DNA of 64,000 nt from Dichetophora obliterata (lineage: Eukaryota; Arthropoda; Insecta; Diptera; Sciomyzidae): assembly GCA_963920525.1 (NCBI GenBank), contig OY986438.1, positions 135,589,022 to 135,653,021 of the forward strand. The letters run 5' to 3'. Under the pieces are notes generated by a model. The model was not told the DNA's origin. It made no database searches and saw only the letters and a list, made by a program, of their open reading frames with translations. The position numbers and the translations under genes were made by a program. Shown here one piece after another: positions 34,228 through 45,506 of the stretch (within the stretch, counting starts at the first letter, position 1; every line of letters starts with the position of its first letter).

Positions 34228-34694
34228 TAAGCTTTACTAAATAAAAATAATTCTGAGTTTTACATGTGATATATTTGGATTAAAACAACGCCCTATAAAA
34301 ATGACGTCACCAAAATAATGCAACGTTCAAGACTTTGAATAAACTAAAATACAGTTGAGGGGGTATTTTAACTTTTGAATATGTTTTGAAACTAGTTTAT
34401 AGAACTTGTAAATCAAGGAAGCTTTGGGGGGGGGGGGGGCGATCGCCCTTATCACCCCAGCGTGGATCCACGCTAATGCAAATATTGTATAAAAAGTATG
34501 AAAGTTGGTCATGGCCAAAAATTTTTTTTATCTACATATTTATTTCTGGTTCTTGAGTGAGTTCCCAATCAGCTAAACAAGTTTTGAATAAGCTTAAACC
34601 AAGCTTAGATTCGTAAGCATCAAGCTTGGAAAAAGCTTTAGATTACTGTTGGAAAATGCTTACAAGTAATTGTCGAATAAACGAAAACGATCCC

Positions 34695-34919
34695 TTGGCA
34701 AAATATTCTTTACTATAAGCTTAATCCAAGTGTTTATTTACAATTGGAAATTAGTATTTGAATAAGCTTTTTCCAAGTGTTTCTTTATAATTGGAAATCA
34801 GTATTTGCATAAGCTTTTTCCAAGTGTTTCTTTATAATTGGAAATCAGTATTTGAATAAGCTTTTTCCAAGTTTTTCTGTACAATTGGAAATTAGTATTT
34901 CAATACGCAATTTTAATGT
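34695..34919 (+). repeat. 47-bp tandem repeat, about four units
   Basis: AATTGGAAATYAGTATTTG recurs at 34742, 34789, 34836 and 34883, each followed by AATAAGCTTTTTCCAAGTG or close to it. It forms the left arm of the fold-back element and is cut by the hAT inserted at 34928. Confidence 0.8.
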
Positions 34920-35462
34920 ATAAATATTAGACCTGTCCACGAAATGTATGAGATTTTTCAAAACTCACATTTTTTAATGAGCACTTACAGTTTAAGAATC
35001 TCTCAATGATTGAAATAAGAACTGTGAAAAAAGATTTTGAAAAACTTTTGCCAAAAAGTTGCTCAACGCGGTTGAAGTCAGGATTTTGACAATTTTCGAA
35101 AATTTTAAAGGTATACGTACAAACAAAATTTTAAATAATTTATTAGTAAATATAAGAAATATCTAAAAGCGCAATCTTTGAGCTTAATGGTCAAGCAAAT
35201 AAGAAAAAATTCAAAAAGTGAAAATTATTGAGCCGTTTACTTTCTGTAGCCTCTAGAAATCACAAAATTCAGAAAATTTTCGCAATTTTTTTTTTCAATT
35301 CATATTTTTTTTGAAAAAAAATTTTTATATACGTTTGCATATTTTTTATATATTCTTGGAACAATAAAGTATAAAAAAAATGTAGGGTAAGAATTTTTGG
35401 ATGTGTCATTAGTCACTAAACAATTAATTTCTTTATGAAAGGTCTGACTTAAATAGTTTAGT

Positions 35463-35675
35463 TTAAGTTATATGTGGCAGATTTTTTCTATGATCAGCTA
35501 CGACTTGAAGCAAATATTGTTTTTGCTCTTCATCCTTCGTTGCACTTGAGTTGTATGATGTTATTAAGGCTACTCCTCTCTCTGCAACGTCGTTCACTAT
35601 TTGTAAATTTTTAACAATTAAAAGCCCATTTATATAAGATTTGTTGTTTTCCCAATTTTCTACTGCATCGTCCAT
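35463..35675 (-). pseudogene. Inverted duplicate of hAT last exon (left arm)
   Basis: Seventy codons nearly identical to the right-arm copy at 36433-36645 (one visible difference: Glu for Asp at residue 6). It contains the VNDVAERGVALI motif with the conserved transposase Glu. Unlike the right-arm copy it is preceded, on its own strand, by an intron-like acceptor (TTTATTTACAG) at about 35690. It is a duplicated end of the gene and not a gene by itself. Confidence 0.75.
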
Positions 35676-35742
35676 AAATTCATCTGTAAATAAAATCGCA
35701 TAATTTGCATTACAGTGTGAAGTTAATAATATTATCTTTCAG

Positions 35743-36645
35743 ATGTCAAAAGATAGAAAGGACTTCAAGGAGCTCCTAGAACTCATTATATTATTTTTGG
35801 ATGGCGACGATCAGAGAACGATTAAATTTAAATATCCTGGAGCTATGCATCGAGCTAGGTGGATGAGCAAAGCAATTTACTGTTTAAAAATATGGATGTT
35901 TAGAAAGCAGTTTGTCTTAAAAACTGAGGAAGAAAGGATGATTCGTTATGTGTCTTTGTTTGTTGTAATGGTGTATGCAAAGTACTGGTTCGTATCCAGT
36001 ATTCCAACTTCAGCTCCATATAATGATCTTCAGTTGATCTTTAGTCTTGACAGGTTAGTTAAATCTTCGTTCAAATAAGATATGATTAATTATAATAATT
36101 GAATTAAACATAAAAAGTTCATACGTTTTTTTTACAAATTTACAGATACAAGAGTATTCACAAACGTGCTGCTGATATAGCGTTAAAAAAATTAAGCAAC
36201 CATTTTTGGTACCTAGGTGAAGAATTAGTTGGTTTAGCTTTTTATGATGTATCATTAAGCTACGAAACCCGAAATAATATGGTGCACGTCATCAAAAACA
36301 ATCCTGGCAATACCACTAGGGCCAAAAAAGCACCAGCTTTTATTATCAACAACATATCAGATCTAAAGTTGGAGCATTTTGTAACAAAAAACACAACTTT
36401 TTTTTTAGAAGCTGCAGCTATCAGTTGAATTTATGGACGATGCAGTAGACAATTGGGAAAACAACAAATCTTATATAAATGGGCTTTTAATTGTTAAAAA
36501 TTTACAAATAGTGAACGACGTTGCAGAGAGAGGAGTAGCCTTAATAACATCATACAACTCAAGTGCAACGAAGGATGAAGAGCAAAAACAATATTTGCTT
36601 CAAGTCGTAGCTGATCATAGAAAAAATCTGCCACATATAACTTAA
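35743..36645 (+). pseudogene. hAT transposase 3' half, spliced, 5' half missing
   Basis: It begins right after an intron acceptor (ATTATCTTTCAG). The first exon fragment to 36053 aligns with residues 470-570 of the neighbouring transposase (KELLEL, KYPGAMHRARWMSKAIY). A 92-bp intron (36054-36145, GTTAGT...TTTACAG) joins SLDR to YKSIHKR, continuing through NHFWYLGEELVG and LEHFVTKNT. A one-base shift near 36424 breaks the frame before the last part (MDDAVDNWENN ... VNDVAERG). Both catalytic Asp regions are lost, so it cannot transpose on its own. Confidence 0.78.
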
Positions 36646-37589
36646 ACTAAACTATTTAAGTCAGACCTTTCATAAAGAAATTAATTGTTTAGTGACTAAT
36701 GACACATCCAAAAATTCTTAACCTACATTTTTTTTATACCTTATTATTCCAAGAATATATAAAAAATATGCAAACGTATATAAAATTTTTTTTTCGAAAA
36801 AATGTAATGAATTGAAAAAAAAAATTGCGAAACTTTTCTGAATTTTTTGATTTCTAGAGGCTACAGAAAGTAAACGGCTCAATAATTTTCACTTTTTGAA
36901 TTTTTTCTTATTTGCTTGACCATTAAGCTCAAAGACTGCGCTTTTAGATATTTCTTATATTTACTAATAAATTATTTAAAATTTTTTTTGTACGTATACC
37001 TTTAAAATTTTCGAAAATTGCCAAAATCCTGACTTCAACCGCGTTAAGCAACTTTTTGGCAAAAGTTTTTCAAAATCTTTTTTCACAGTTCTTATTTCAA
37101 TCATTAAGAGATTCTAAAACTGTAAGTGCTCATTAAAAAATGTGAACTTTGGAAATCTAGAGAGGTCTAATAAATATATTTACCAAACAATGCGCAGTAG
37201 AGTGGACATTTTTTTTTTTTTTAATAACATGTTATTCGCCCCCTAATTTTTTTCTTTTGGGCACAAATAACATATTTCCAAAACTGTAGACTGTTTGGTC
37301 AACGTTAAGGCGTGGCACATGCGCCCTCAAGTTGACAAGAAGGGATTTTGCACAATTTAATAAGAAAAAAGTTATAACTTCATTATTATTTATCAAAATT
37401 TATGTTAAGTATCGATATTATATTTTATTTTGACTATTATTTTAATGCATGCCCCTAAAAAGGCGTGGCACCTTATATAATTTAAGTAATATATACGAAA
37501 ATATGTAGTTTTTGCTTCAAAATATGATGGAATCTTACATATGTATGTAAAATTTATTTCCTAAAAGTCATTAAATAAATGCCGGCAAG

Positions 37590-39830
37590 TTAAAATAAAA
37601 CACAAATTGATTTGTGTTCCATGAGATCTGATTTATTAATACCTTTATAGTTTTTTCGGTAATCAGTTACAATTTGCAAGGTAAATTGTTTTTCTTCTTC
37701 ATTTTTTGATAATGAATTATTATATTCTTCCATTAATTTAACATTTCGTTCGGCAGTATCGTTAACTACCCTCATTTTACTGACGATACTTACGCCCTGT
37801 ATATAGCTTGGCTCGTTCTGCCATTGGGAGGGTTCTTTTTGGAAAAAATCGGTTGCAATCGAAAAACGTTCAAAGAAGTGAAGTGTATTTTTGGTTACGA
37901 AGTCCTCAATTGATTTTGATTGTAAGTCCTGTATATCAGTAATCAGCCGCTTGCTCTCATTTTCTTTCTCTACACGAAGTCTCTTTATCATACGAGTTTT
38001 TGTTTCAGAAGTAATGGTTTCATCAAAAAACGAAAAACCTACTGTTTCTGCTGCTAAATACCATAAATGGTTACGGAATTTTCCCAAAGTTGCATTGCTT
38101 ACGTTTTCGTTGACATTTTTGTAGGCGAAAAGAGATTTAATAAAAAGAAGGTCTTGATTAGGTGCTTTGGCAGCTATTGGCGCTTCTATCCAGACTTTTA
38201 CATAAATTTTCACAATAAATAAACAAGCATCACGTATGGCGTCTATTTCATCTGACGACATGACAAACTCTTCTCTGAATAAAAACATTTTTAATGAATA
38301 AATCGCCTTGGCCATCCAACGAGCGTGATGACATGCTCCTGGTGACTTGAATTTATAATTCCTTTCGTGCTCCCCAAGAAATATTAGGCTTAATTCCAGA
38401 AGCTCCTTATAATCAGCCCTAGGCTGTTTTATTTTTAAATATTTTCGGAAAAACGTGGCTAGATCTTCTAATTCGAAAACGCTAATATGCTGACTTACCT
38501 TCTCGTCATCAACTCCAAATTTAAAATTTTCTTGGTTTATCATCGCCCAGGACCCTTTAAACTTTTGGAAAATTGACAAAGTTGGTCCACTTGAAGACAA
38601 ATTTCTTTTTTCAAATACGCTCTTTAATACAATTTCGTAGATGTGGTGACGACAGGGCAAGTACAAAAGATCTTTTCCTAATTCCTGTTCCAATATCACG
38701 CAAGCACCTTGAAGTCTTCCCGTGTTTGTTGCTGTTGTATCAAAACACAAGGCCTGAACTTTGTCTGTCAAATTCCACTCTTTTAATAATTGGATTATTG
38801 CTTCAGCCTGTTGCCTTCCTGTACCAGCCTGTAATGCAGGAACTCCAAGTAGATGCTCTGTCTCTGTAGATGTAATAACAACTGGCAATCTGTCTACTTT
38901 TTCCTTTCCAGTTAATGATGGTAACAGCTTTCCATCCCAATGTACTGTAATGGTTTGCGGTAAAATGTTTTAAAATTTTTCCTTTAAATTTATAGCTGTT
39001 TCAGATCGAATTTTTTTACGGCAATTTCGAATTGTACTTTTACTTATTGCTAACTGACTTAAATCATGGCCCAATGCTTCAGCAGTGCCTATGAGAATTC
39101 GAACAGCATCTCTGTCGCTAACTTTACACTTGTCCAGAGTCGCAGCAAGCTTGGGTGTTATAAAGTTTTTCATTTTACGTTTCTTTCCCACATTTCCAGT
39201 AGATGTTTGTTGAAAATTGTCTTGAAGCTCATCACTGTCTATTTCAGCCAATTGTCCTTCATCATCTGAGTAGTCCTGACTTGCAACCAAATTTTGAGAT
39301 TGCTCCTGGTGATACTTTTCTTGCCTTATCAGTTCTCTTTCTTCACGCATATTTCTTCTTTTCTCTCTTTCAAAAAGTGCTCGATCGCTTCCAATCATAC
39401 CACCTGGTCTGCCTTTTTTCCGTTGATTAAGTAGAAATAGTCTATCTTCTTCGATTTGAATAATACTTAACGCATCACCATGAGCGATATCAAACAAATC
39501 GTCTAATTCTTCCACAAAATCGTGCTCACGTTTTTCCTGTAGAGCTGTACGGCGCTTACAAGTTTTCTGAAATGTCTTCCACTGATGATATAGAGCTTCC
39601 ACTTTCTGAACGCTACGAATATTCTGACTCGTGGGAATACGTGCTTTATCCCAGAGTACTTCTGCTTCTTTAATTACAAGATATGCACTCGGACGAAGAT
39701 TGAGCTTAATTTTCCGCATATTGTAAAAAAGAACTTTCAATATTTGCCCTTTTGATGGTAACTTGCACCCAATGATTTGACTTTCGTCGTGCCCAAGCAG
39801 AAATAACTTTTCATTTGCTCTTGTTTCCAT
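37590..39830 (-). pseudogene. hAT-lineage transposase, 746 codons with one in-frame stop
   Basis: ATG at 39828-39830 opens 286 codons ending in TAA at 38970-38972. The same frame continues without further stops to 37590. The 27 codons directly after the TAA are clearly coding (VHWDGKLLPSLTGKEK), so this is one gene with a nonsense codon at position 287. Landmarks in the joined numbering: an acidic and basic linker around 160-240, Asp299 (HWDGK), Asp364 (CFDTTATNTG), the Cys393-x2-His396 pair (CRHHIYE), Trp505 (HARWMAKAIY) and Glu694 (DTAERN). These correspond to the Asp, Asp, Cys-x2-His, RW and Glu order of hAT transposases. A probable 68-bp 5' leader intron (39909-39842, GTAAGT...TGTAG) lies just upstream. 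The related protein is common in insects and Hydra as unnamed predictions. Only the single stop argues against function. Confidence 0.82.
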
Positions 39831-40029
39831 TGCTGTTTGAGCTACATTAATAATATTAAATATGTTATTATATTTTGAAAATATCGAGCACTTTGTTGTT
39901 TAAACTTACCAATTTTATAAACCTTATCTTTCAATCAAATCAAATTAATATTTTCACATTTGCATGTATAACAACACATTATCAACGCTCTTTTTTAGCT
40001 TAACAAAAGCACATGTGTACTAGATACCG

Positions 40030-40123
40030 TTATTCCAGTGTTGCTACTTCTATGTAAATATAAGTTTGCTTGATCGTTATTCCAGTGTTGCTACTTCTAT
40101 GTAAATATAAGTTTGCTTGATCG
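40030..40123 (-). repeat. Perfect 47-bp tandem duplication upstream of the transposase
   Basis: Two identical head-to-tail copies (40030-40076 and 40077-40123) beginning TTATTCCAGTGTTGCTAC lie just inside the right terminal inverted repeat, where the promoter of the minus-strand gene should be. Perfect identity means the duplication is recent. Confidence 0.9.
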
Positions 40124-40764
40124 CAACTAATTAGCACAGAGCTGCATTTGTTAGTAGCAGTAGCAATTTGCCGGCATTTATTTAATGACTTTTAGGAAAT
40201 AAATTTTACATACATATGTAAGATTCCATCATATTTTGAAGCAAAAACTACATATTTTCGTATATATTACTTAAATTATATAAGGTGCCACGCCTTTTTA
40301 GGGGCATGCATTAAAATAATAGTCAAAATTAAATATAATATCGATACTTAACATAAATTTTGATAAATTATAATGAAGTTATAACTTTTTTCTTATTAAA
40401 TTGTGCAAAATCCCTTCTTGTCAACTTGAGGGCGCATGTGCCACGCCTTAACGTTGACCAAACAGTCTACAGTTTTGGAAATATGTTATTTGTGCCCAAA
40501 AGAAAAAAAATAGGGGGCGAACCACCTCCTACAAAAAACAAAAATAATTCCATATAAAAATTGTCCACTCTAATGCGCAGCCATCTTAAATTGACAAATA
40601 AGAATAAAACAAAGAAAACTCGCCGGTTTGAGAAGCTGTACCGTCCTTATTTTTCACTATCAAACTCGTCTTGCCTTCAAGAAAACTTGCCTTGCTGCAT
40701 TTAAAGCCCTCAGTTGACGGTTCTTGTAATTCTTAAATGTAATTATTAATTCTTGTAATTCTTA

Positions 40765-40885
40765 ATTCTTAAATGTAGTAAAGAGCAAAGAAAGTAAAAA
40801 GAACCACGACCGGACCCGGACTCGAATGGGGGACATATGGGTTGATAGTCTAGCGCACTCTCCTCTAGACAACACAGACCAACAG
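40765..40885 (-). repeat. tRNA-derived SINE, family A copy 1
   Basis: On the minus strand GTTGTCTAGAGGAGAGTGCG, then CTAGACTATCAACCCA, then ATTCGAGTCCGGG give A and B boxes, followed by GTGGTTCTTTTTACTTTC and ACATTTAAGAATTA. The same order, including the non-tRNA tail, is at 49843-49980. Confidence 0.65.
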
Positions 40886-41133
40886 TTAATAGCAATCACA
40901 ACTTTGAACAGTTGCAAAATTATTACCTTGGCTAACATTTTGCAAGTATGATTGGAAAATACTTGCTTAAAGCAAGTCTTTCCAAGTATTATTGTACAAC
41001 ACTTACTTTTTGTTTTTTACGCAATAATTCCTTAAAGCAACTTGGAAATTTATTACCTACGCAAGTGTTTTACAAGCGTGCTTGGACTGTATGTAAGCTT
41101 AATCCAATTACTATTTCTAAATGGCTGATTGGG

Positions 41134-43850
41134 TTGTTTAGATATAATTTTAGTGTGGTTGTGGGCTGATTTAAATTTTTTTTTTATATCTTCTGATAGA
41201 GGTAACTCGACTCCTTCTATTTCCTTTCCAAACTTTGTATGTGATTAGACCACTGTGCGCCCTATTGAACACGCGAGTGTATTTTAATTCGTGGTTTTCA
41301 ATTTCTTTTTAGTTACAGTTTTTTTCCTTAAAAAAACACGTTTATTCTAAAAAGTACAGGCCTTTACAAAACATATGGCAACACTGCTTTTCTACCGGAA
41401 TATGCTTATTGATGTTAATTATTTTGAAAAAATAAGCTCGAAATTGTTGCATAGTGTAGTTGTAAATAATTGTTTTGTTTTTAAATAAGAAACAATCAGT
41501 GAAAATATGATGAAAACAGAAACATCTTCATTTTCTATCAAAGCCTTACGGTCACGCATGCTATAGTCCACATATAATCTAGCCTGACCTCGTTCCTCGA
41601 GCCTCTTCTTTTTTCATTTAACACTCTGAGGTGCAACAACAGCAAACACAATGCCACTAGCTGTATCGTATTTGAGCAAACTTGACCGTTACGCTGACAT
41701 TCAGTTTAGCACATAGTCAAAGCCATGGCAACATGACCCGCAGCACTGGCAGCATCTGTATAATTTTTATGTTTTTCTCTTTTGATTTTTGTGCTGTTGC
41801 TATTTCTTATCAATTCAATTCATAACATTATAATTCGGCGTGAAATTATATGAGTTTCTTTTGCCGCTGTGGCGCATTTTCTCAATTGAACACTAGTGCT
41901 TCAAAAGAAAATTATTTTTTTTATTTATTTGAGCACAAATTGCTGTCCAATCTACGTGCACGTTGTTCGCATTTGTAGTGTTGCCACATGTTGATGATGT
42001 TGTTGCTGTAGCTGCTGTTGATGCATCTCAACATGTTCGGCTCATGTACGACGTGAAATAATCAAAAATTTGCTTGAATTTTATACCCTTTCTGCCCCTC
42101 CCCCCTTCCCCACCTTTATGTTGGCACAACACATGAGCAAAGGCTGCTGTTTGCTACATGCTTGATGCGCTCAAATCAGGCATGAAACAGGACGCTTTGG
42201 CTACATGCAATCCATGAAATATGATGCTGGTTGTACGTGCGTTCAATTTACATCACTCAAGTGGGAATCGTTGGCTGTTTGCTGAAATTTGAGCCTCGTA
42301 TTATGGAAAATTTGAGGCACTTATGATGAGGACAAAAAGTGAAAATTTATGCTATGCATAATTTGCAAAAACACAAGCAGGGAAGGGTAGAGAGAGTAAA
42401 TGCAAAAATATGTTAAATCACTATTTCTGTGTATCCTTGAAAAAGTTTTGGTGTTTTTTCACTCAATTTTAATGACAGTCCGGACACTTGACAATTATTT
42501 AACATGCTTTTTTGTTCTACAAACTTTGTTAAAAACCATTCCGACCCATTGTTCTTGCACTTAAAAAACACCACTTAAGCAAACCATCCGAGCCGGAATA
42601 AAAAGACTAGCAACAGTAAACAATTAAAAAGTAGCGGAATAACGTGTTTGTTTGTGCAGCAGCTGAAGCAACGGCTTCAACAACTACATGCAACAACCAT
42701 GACATGACAAAGCGCACCAGCAACAACAACAACAGCAACAGTAACAGCTACAAACACCACCAACAAAATGCAAATGTTAGCGCAGACAGCAAACTTGACC
42801 AAAGCAAACAAGCATTTAGTAGTTTTGTGCTTTTTCCTTCGCTTTTTTAACTACTACTACTTTAAACTAGTGCTATTTTTATTCACTGCCTTTTTGAAAT
42901 TTTTTATTTATTTCGTTCTATCAGCTAGCGTTCTACGTTTGTTTAGTTGACAGTGTACAATTTTTTCAGTTTGCTCAAACCACGGCATGATGACACGCCC
43001 CAAAAATGTTAGCATTTTATTTCATTGCGCATTTTCCTGGCTTTGTGGGTTGCCAATGCAGCAAACAATCATTCTTGTAATTATAAACCAAATTAAGAAA
43101 AAACATCAACGTGCTCGAAAATCAAATTAAATTTTATTAGATTTATTTTCAAGTGTTTTCCAAACGAGAATCACAACCAAGCATATCGGCGACTGGGCGA
43201 TTGCAACATGGAAGCATGTTTTTTGTACTTTTTTTGTTATAGTAACGGGCCAAGGTTTTAAACGCCCGTTCGAGCTATAGCGTGCAACGAAAAATTTTAT
43301 TGCACCGTTGTCAATAACTGTAGCTGTTGCCAAATAATGTTCGGCAATTGAAAATAATAAATAATTATAATGAATAATGAGCTTATACCTTTGAAATGCA
43401 TTTCTCACTTAAAAAATATTCATAATATTATCTATTACTAGTAACGCCTGTGGTCGAAGTTCAATCATATCAAAATCGATTTGTCTTTTGTTTTTTTTTA
43501 ATTTTTATTGAAAAACGTTTATCAAAGTTAAAAAACATTACATTGATAAATACTTTTGGCTATACGTATTCACAACTCATTTTACGTACTCTGGACTCGC
43601 TGTTATCAGAATCAGAATGTAAAACAAATTTTCTTGTATCGCTTGCGCTGATTATTGTTTATGTTTGCTTCTCATATTGTTTCGATGTTCATTTTGCTAT
43701 TTCTTAAATTTTCACGGAATGCTCGCGTCAGACTTATTTTTTTAAAAAATGAGCAGCGGACGTTTGTGGTTTTTTTAATTTACTAAAATACTAATAGCGC
43801 AATTTAGTGAAGTGGACACATTTTAGCAAATAAAATAAATTATTTTAAAA
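41134..43850. other. Unique-looking non-coding DNA with CAA microsatellites
   Basis: From about 41550 to 43060 the sequence lacks transposon hallmarks and is less AT-rich, with CAACAACAACAACAGCAACA-type runs near 42720 and a TGATGATGTTGTTGCTGTAG stretch near 41990. This is typical fly intronic or intergenic sequence. No exon could be supported. Confidence 0.4.
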
Positions 43851-43856
43851 TCGATT

Positions 43857-43940
43857 TTAAACTATCAAACAACTAGAATTTGTATTTAAAATCAAGTATT
43901 AATTAAACTATCAAACATTTAGAATTTGTGTTTAAATCAT
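43857..43940 (+). repeat. 46-bp tandem duplication
   Basis: ACTATCAAACAACTAGAATTT at 43861 is repeated with small changes at 43907. Confidence 0.75.
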
Positions 43941-44149
43941 ATAAAGTCAACATATTTTAAAATCTTAATTGATTTGAGGTCATTTAGTGCAAAAAAAAAT
44001 GATTTCAGTACAAACTTTTGGTTCTTGAAAATCCTTGAAGGACATGAAAATATCAAAGTTTTGGCTTTGAATATATTTTCACAACATATAAAGTCCATTT
44101 ACTCCAAAAATCATAAAAAATTTCTCAGTGGCTTAGCGTCAGGTCTGAA

Positions 44150-45141
44150 CCCAATCAACCATTGTGTAATAGTGTTTGGATTAAGCTTACCTACAATGGA
44201 ATAATGTTTAATGACAACTTACAAACATGCTTTGAAAACACTTGTCTACGTAATAAATTTACAAGTTGTGTTGTATAATCGTATCGAAATAGGATAAAAG
44301 TAAGCTTCTTATAATAATACTTGTAGTAAGTTTACTTGAATTTTAATTTACAATCGTTTTCAAAGCATGATTGGAAAATGCTTTCAGAGGTAATTGTTTC
44401 ACAACTTTCACATTATTGTTGAATTTGGAATTCCCCAAGTACTAAAAAGTACAATAGCAATAAGAAACAAAGTTCCATCACTAACAATTTTGATGTCAGT
44501 GGCTTGTGTTCAGTGATAATTCCAACACATTCTTTTAAAATTTTATAATACTTAAATTAATGTTTAATATTTTGTTACTTACACCAATGTGCTTTAATAA
44601 AAATATATATTGAATAGTCCACATAGTTTTATTTATATTCCCTTTTTTTTTGTGGCAATGTTTTTATCGACAGTATTTTATAGATAAATGTCTTATAGAT
44701 TTTGATGTGATGGTCTTTCGTATAGATTAATTTTACTGAGAAGATGAATTTGTGCTCCCTTGATAACTCCGAGTACATAAGATTTCTTAAAAACAGGTGT
44801 TAAAAGCTTAATAATACTTGCTTCCCATTATTTAATAAATGTTTTAATAATAATTTTATAACACTTTCTTCCAATTATTTAATAATTATACTTTTACAAC
44901 ACTTTTTTCCAATTGCAAAGAAAGTATTGTAGAAAGCTTATTTGCAACACTTATAACCAATTGAATAGTAAACGCTTGGAATAATATTACAGTAAGCAAT
45001 ATTTTTCCAAGGGTTCCTTTTTGCTTATTCTACAATTACTTGAAAGCATTTCACAACAGTTTTTACAAGCTTTTTCCAAGCGCGATGTTTACGCTTGTAA
45101 GCTTACTACAAGCTTATTCCAAGCTTGTTTGGCTTATTGGG
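44150..45141. mobile_element. Fold-back element copy 2, CCCAATMA ends
   Basis: It opens CCCAATCAACC and closes GCTTATTGGG. The last 140 bases, inverted, align with 34564-34720 (CTTGGAATAAGCTT; GCTTGGAAAAAGCTTG; CAAGTAATTGT). The interior is a series of degenerate AACACTT/AAGCTT/CCAATT units. It has no coding capacity, and the target duplication is at most 2 bp (AA). Confidence 0.6.
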
Positions 45142-45506
45142 AAAGGGATAAAGGACGAACAAACTAACAAACAAACAGTATGTCGTTTAACAGCCGTTGA
45201 AAGTAGTCATGGAAACTTTTTTTAAATAGCACTAACACACCAAATTTATTACATTTTACACATTTTTGCTAATACGACTAAAACTGTATGAAATATGGCG
45301 TTTCCCTTAATTTGTGGATGTCGTGTCATGAGTAAGGGTTTCGATAAAGTAAAGATTTTTCTTCTACACAAAATTACTAAACGCGCCTGAAGAAGTTTCC
45401 ACTTAAAAAACTCAATTATTAACTCTGCAGGTATAAAAGAAATATTGGGTTACGTCATGTGTCTATTTACCACTGGGTTCATTAAATGAAATTACTTCAT
45501 TCTGTT

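Larger units (their letters stand above)
31120..34475 (-). mobile_element. Decayed hAT, CAGTGGCGGATCCA tip, with nested repeats
   Basis: CAGTGGCGGATCCA at the left pairs with GCGTGGATCCACG near the right end, with G-rich runs just inside both (AGGGGGG near 31146; a run of about 14 G near 34426-34439). ATGCAAATA flanks it on both sides (31111-31119 and 34476-34484), an 8- to 9-bp duplication. Transposase remnants lie on the minus strand at 31449-32315. The middle is replaced by an inverted copy of the dispersed repeat, which itself contains the element at 33098-34227. Confidence 0.75.
34928..37169 (+). mobile_element. Palindromic hAT derivative with arms of about 0.75 kb
   Basis: The tips are TAGACCTGTCC and TAGACCTCTCT (inverted right end), with a perfect ATAAATAT duplication (34920-34927 and 37170-37177) that fits nTnnnnAn. 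The left arm, from the tip to about 35680, is an inverted copy of the right arm (about 36425-37169), including the last coding exon. The middle holds the 3' half of a transposase related to the one at 37590-39830. The 5' half of the gene is absent. Confidence 0.88.
37198..40572 (-). mobile_element. Near-complete hAT, 3375 bp, long terminal inverted repeats
   Basis: The tips TAGAGTGGACA and TGTCCACTCTA fit the hAT pattern YARNG. The 8-bp duplication ATGCGCAG is perfect (37190-37197 and 40573-40580) and matches nTnnnnAn. The inverted repeats extend about 390 bp (37198-37588 and 40180-40572) with few differences. The transposase lies between them on the minus strand and is broken only by one stop codon. 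The element sits 28 bp from the end of the related element at 34928-37169. Confidence 0.9.
34564..41133. mobile_element. Fold-back element, CCCAATCAGC ends, split by two hATs and a SINE
   Basis: It opens with CCCAATCAGC and closes with GCTGATTGGG. Next to both ends are AAGCTT-rich blocks (AAGCTTGGAAAAAGCTT; AAGCGTGCTTGGAC). A second, less disrupted copy is at 44150-45141, in inverted orientation relative to the left part of this one. Most of the interval consists of insertions: the hATs at 34928 and 37198 and the SINE at 40765. Confidence 0.55.

Noticed and set aside
37590..38888. A separate 432-aa gene starting at 38888
   Set aside because: The codon at 38888 is TTG, and clearly homologous coding text continues upstream in the same frame to the TAA at 38970. 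It is one transposase gene with a stop, not two genes.
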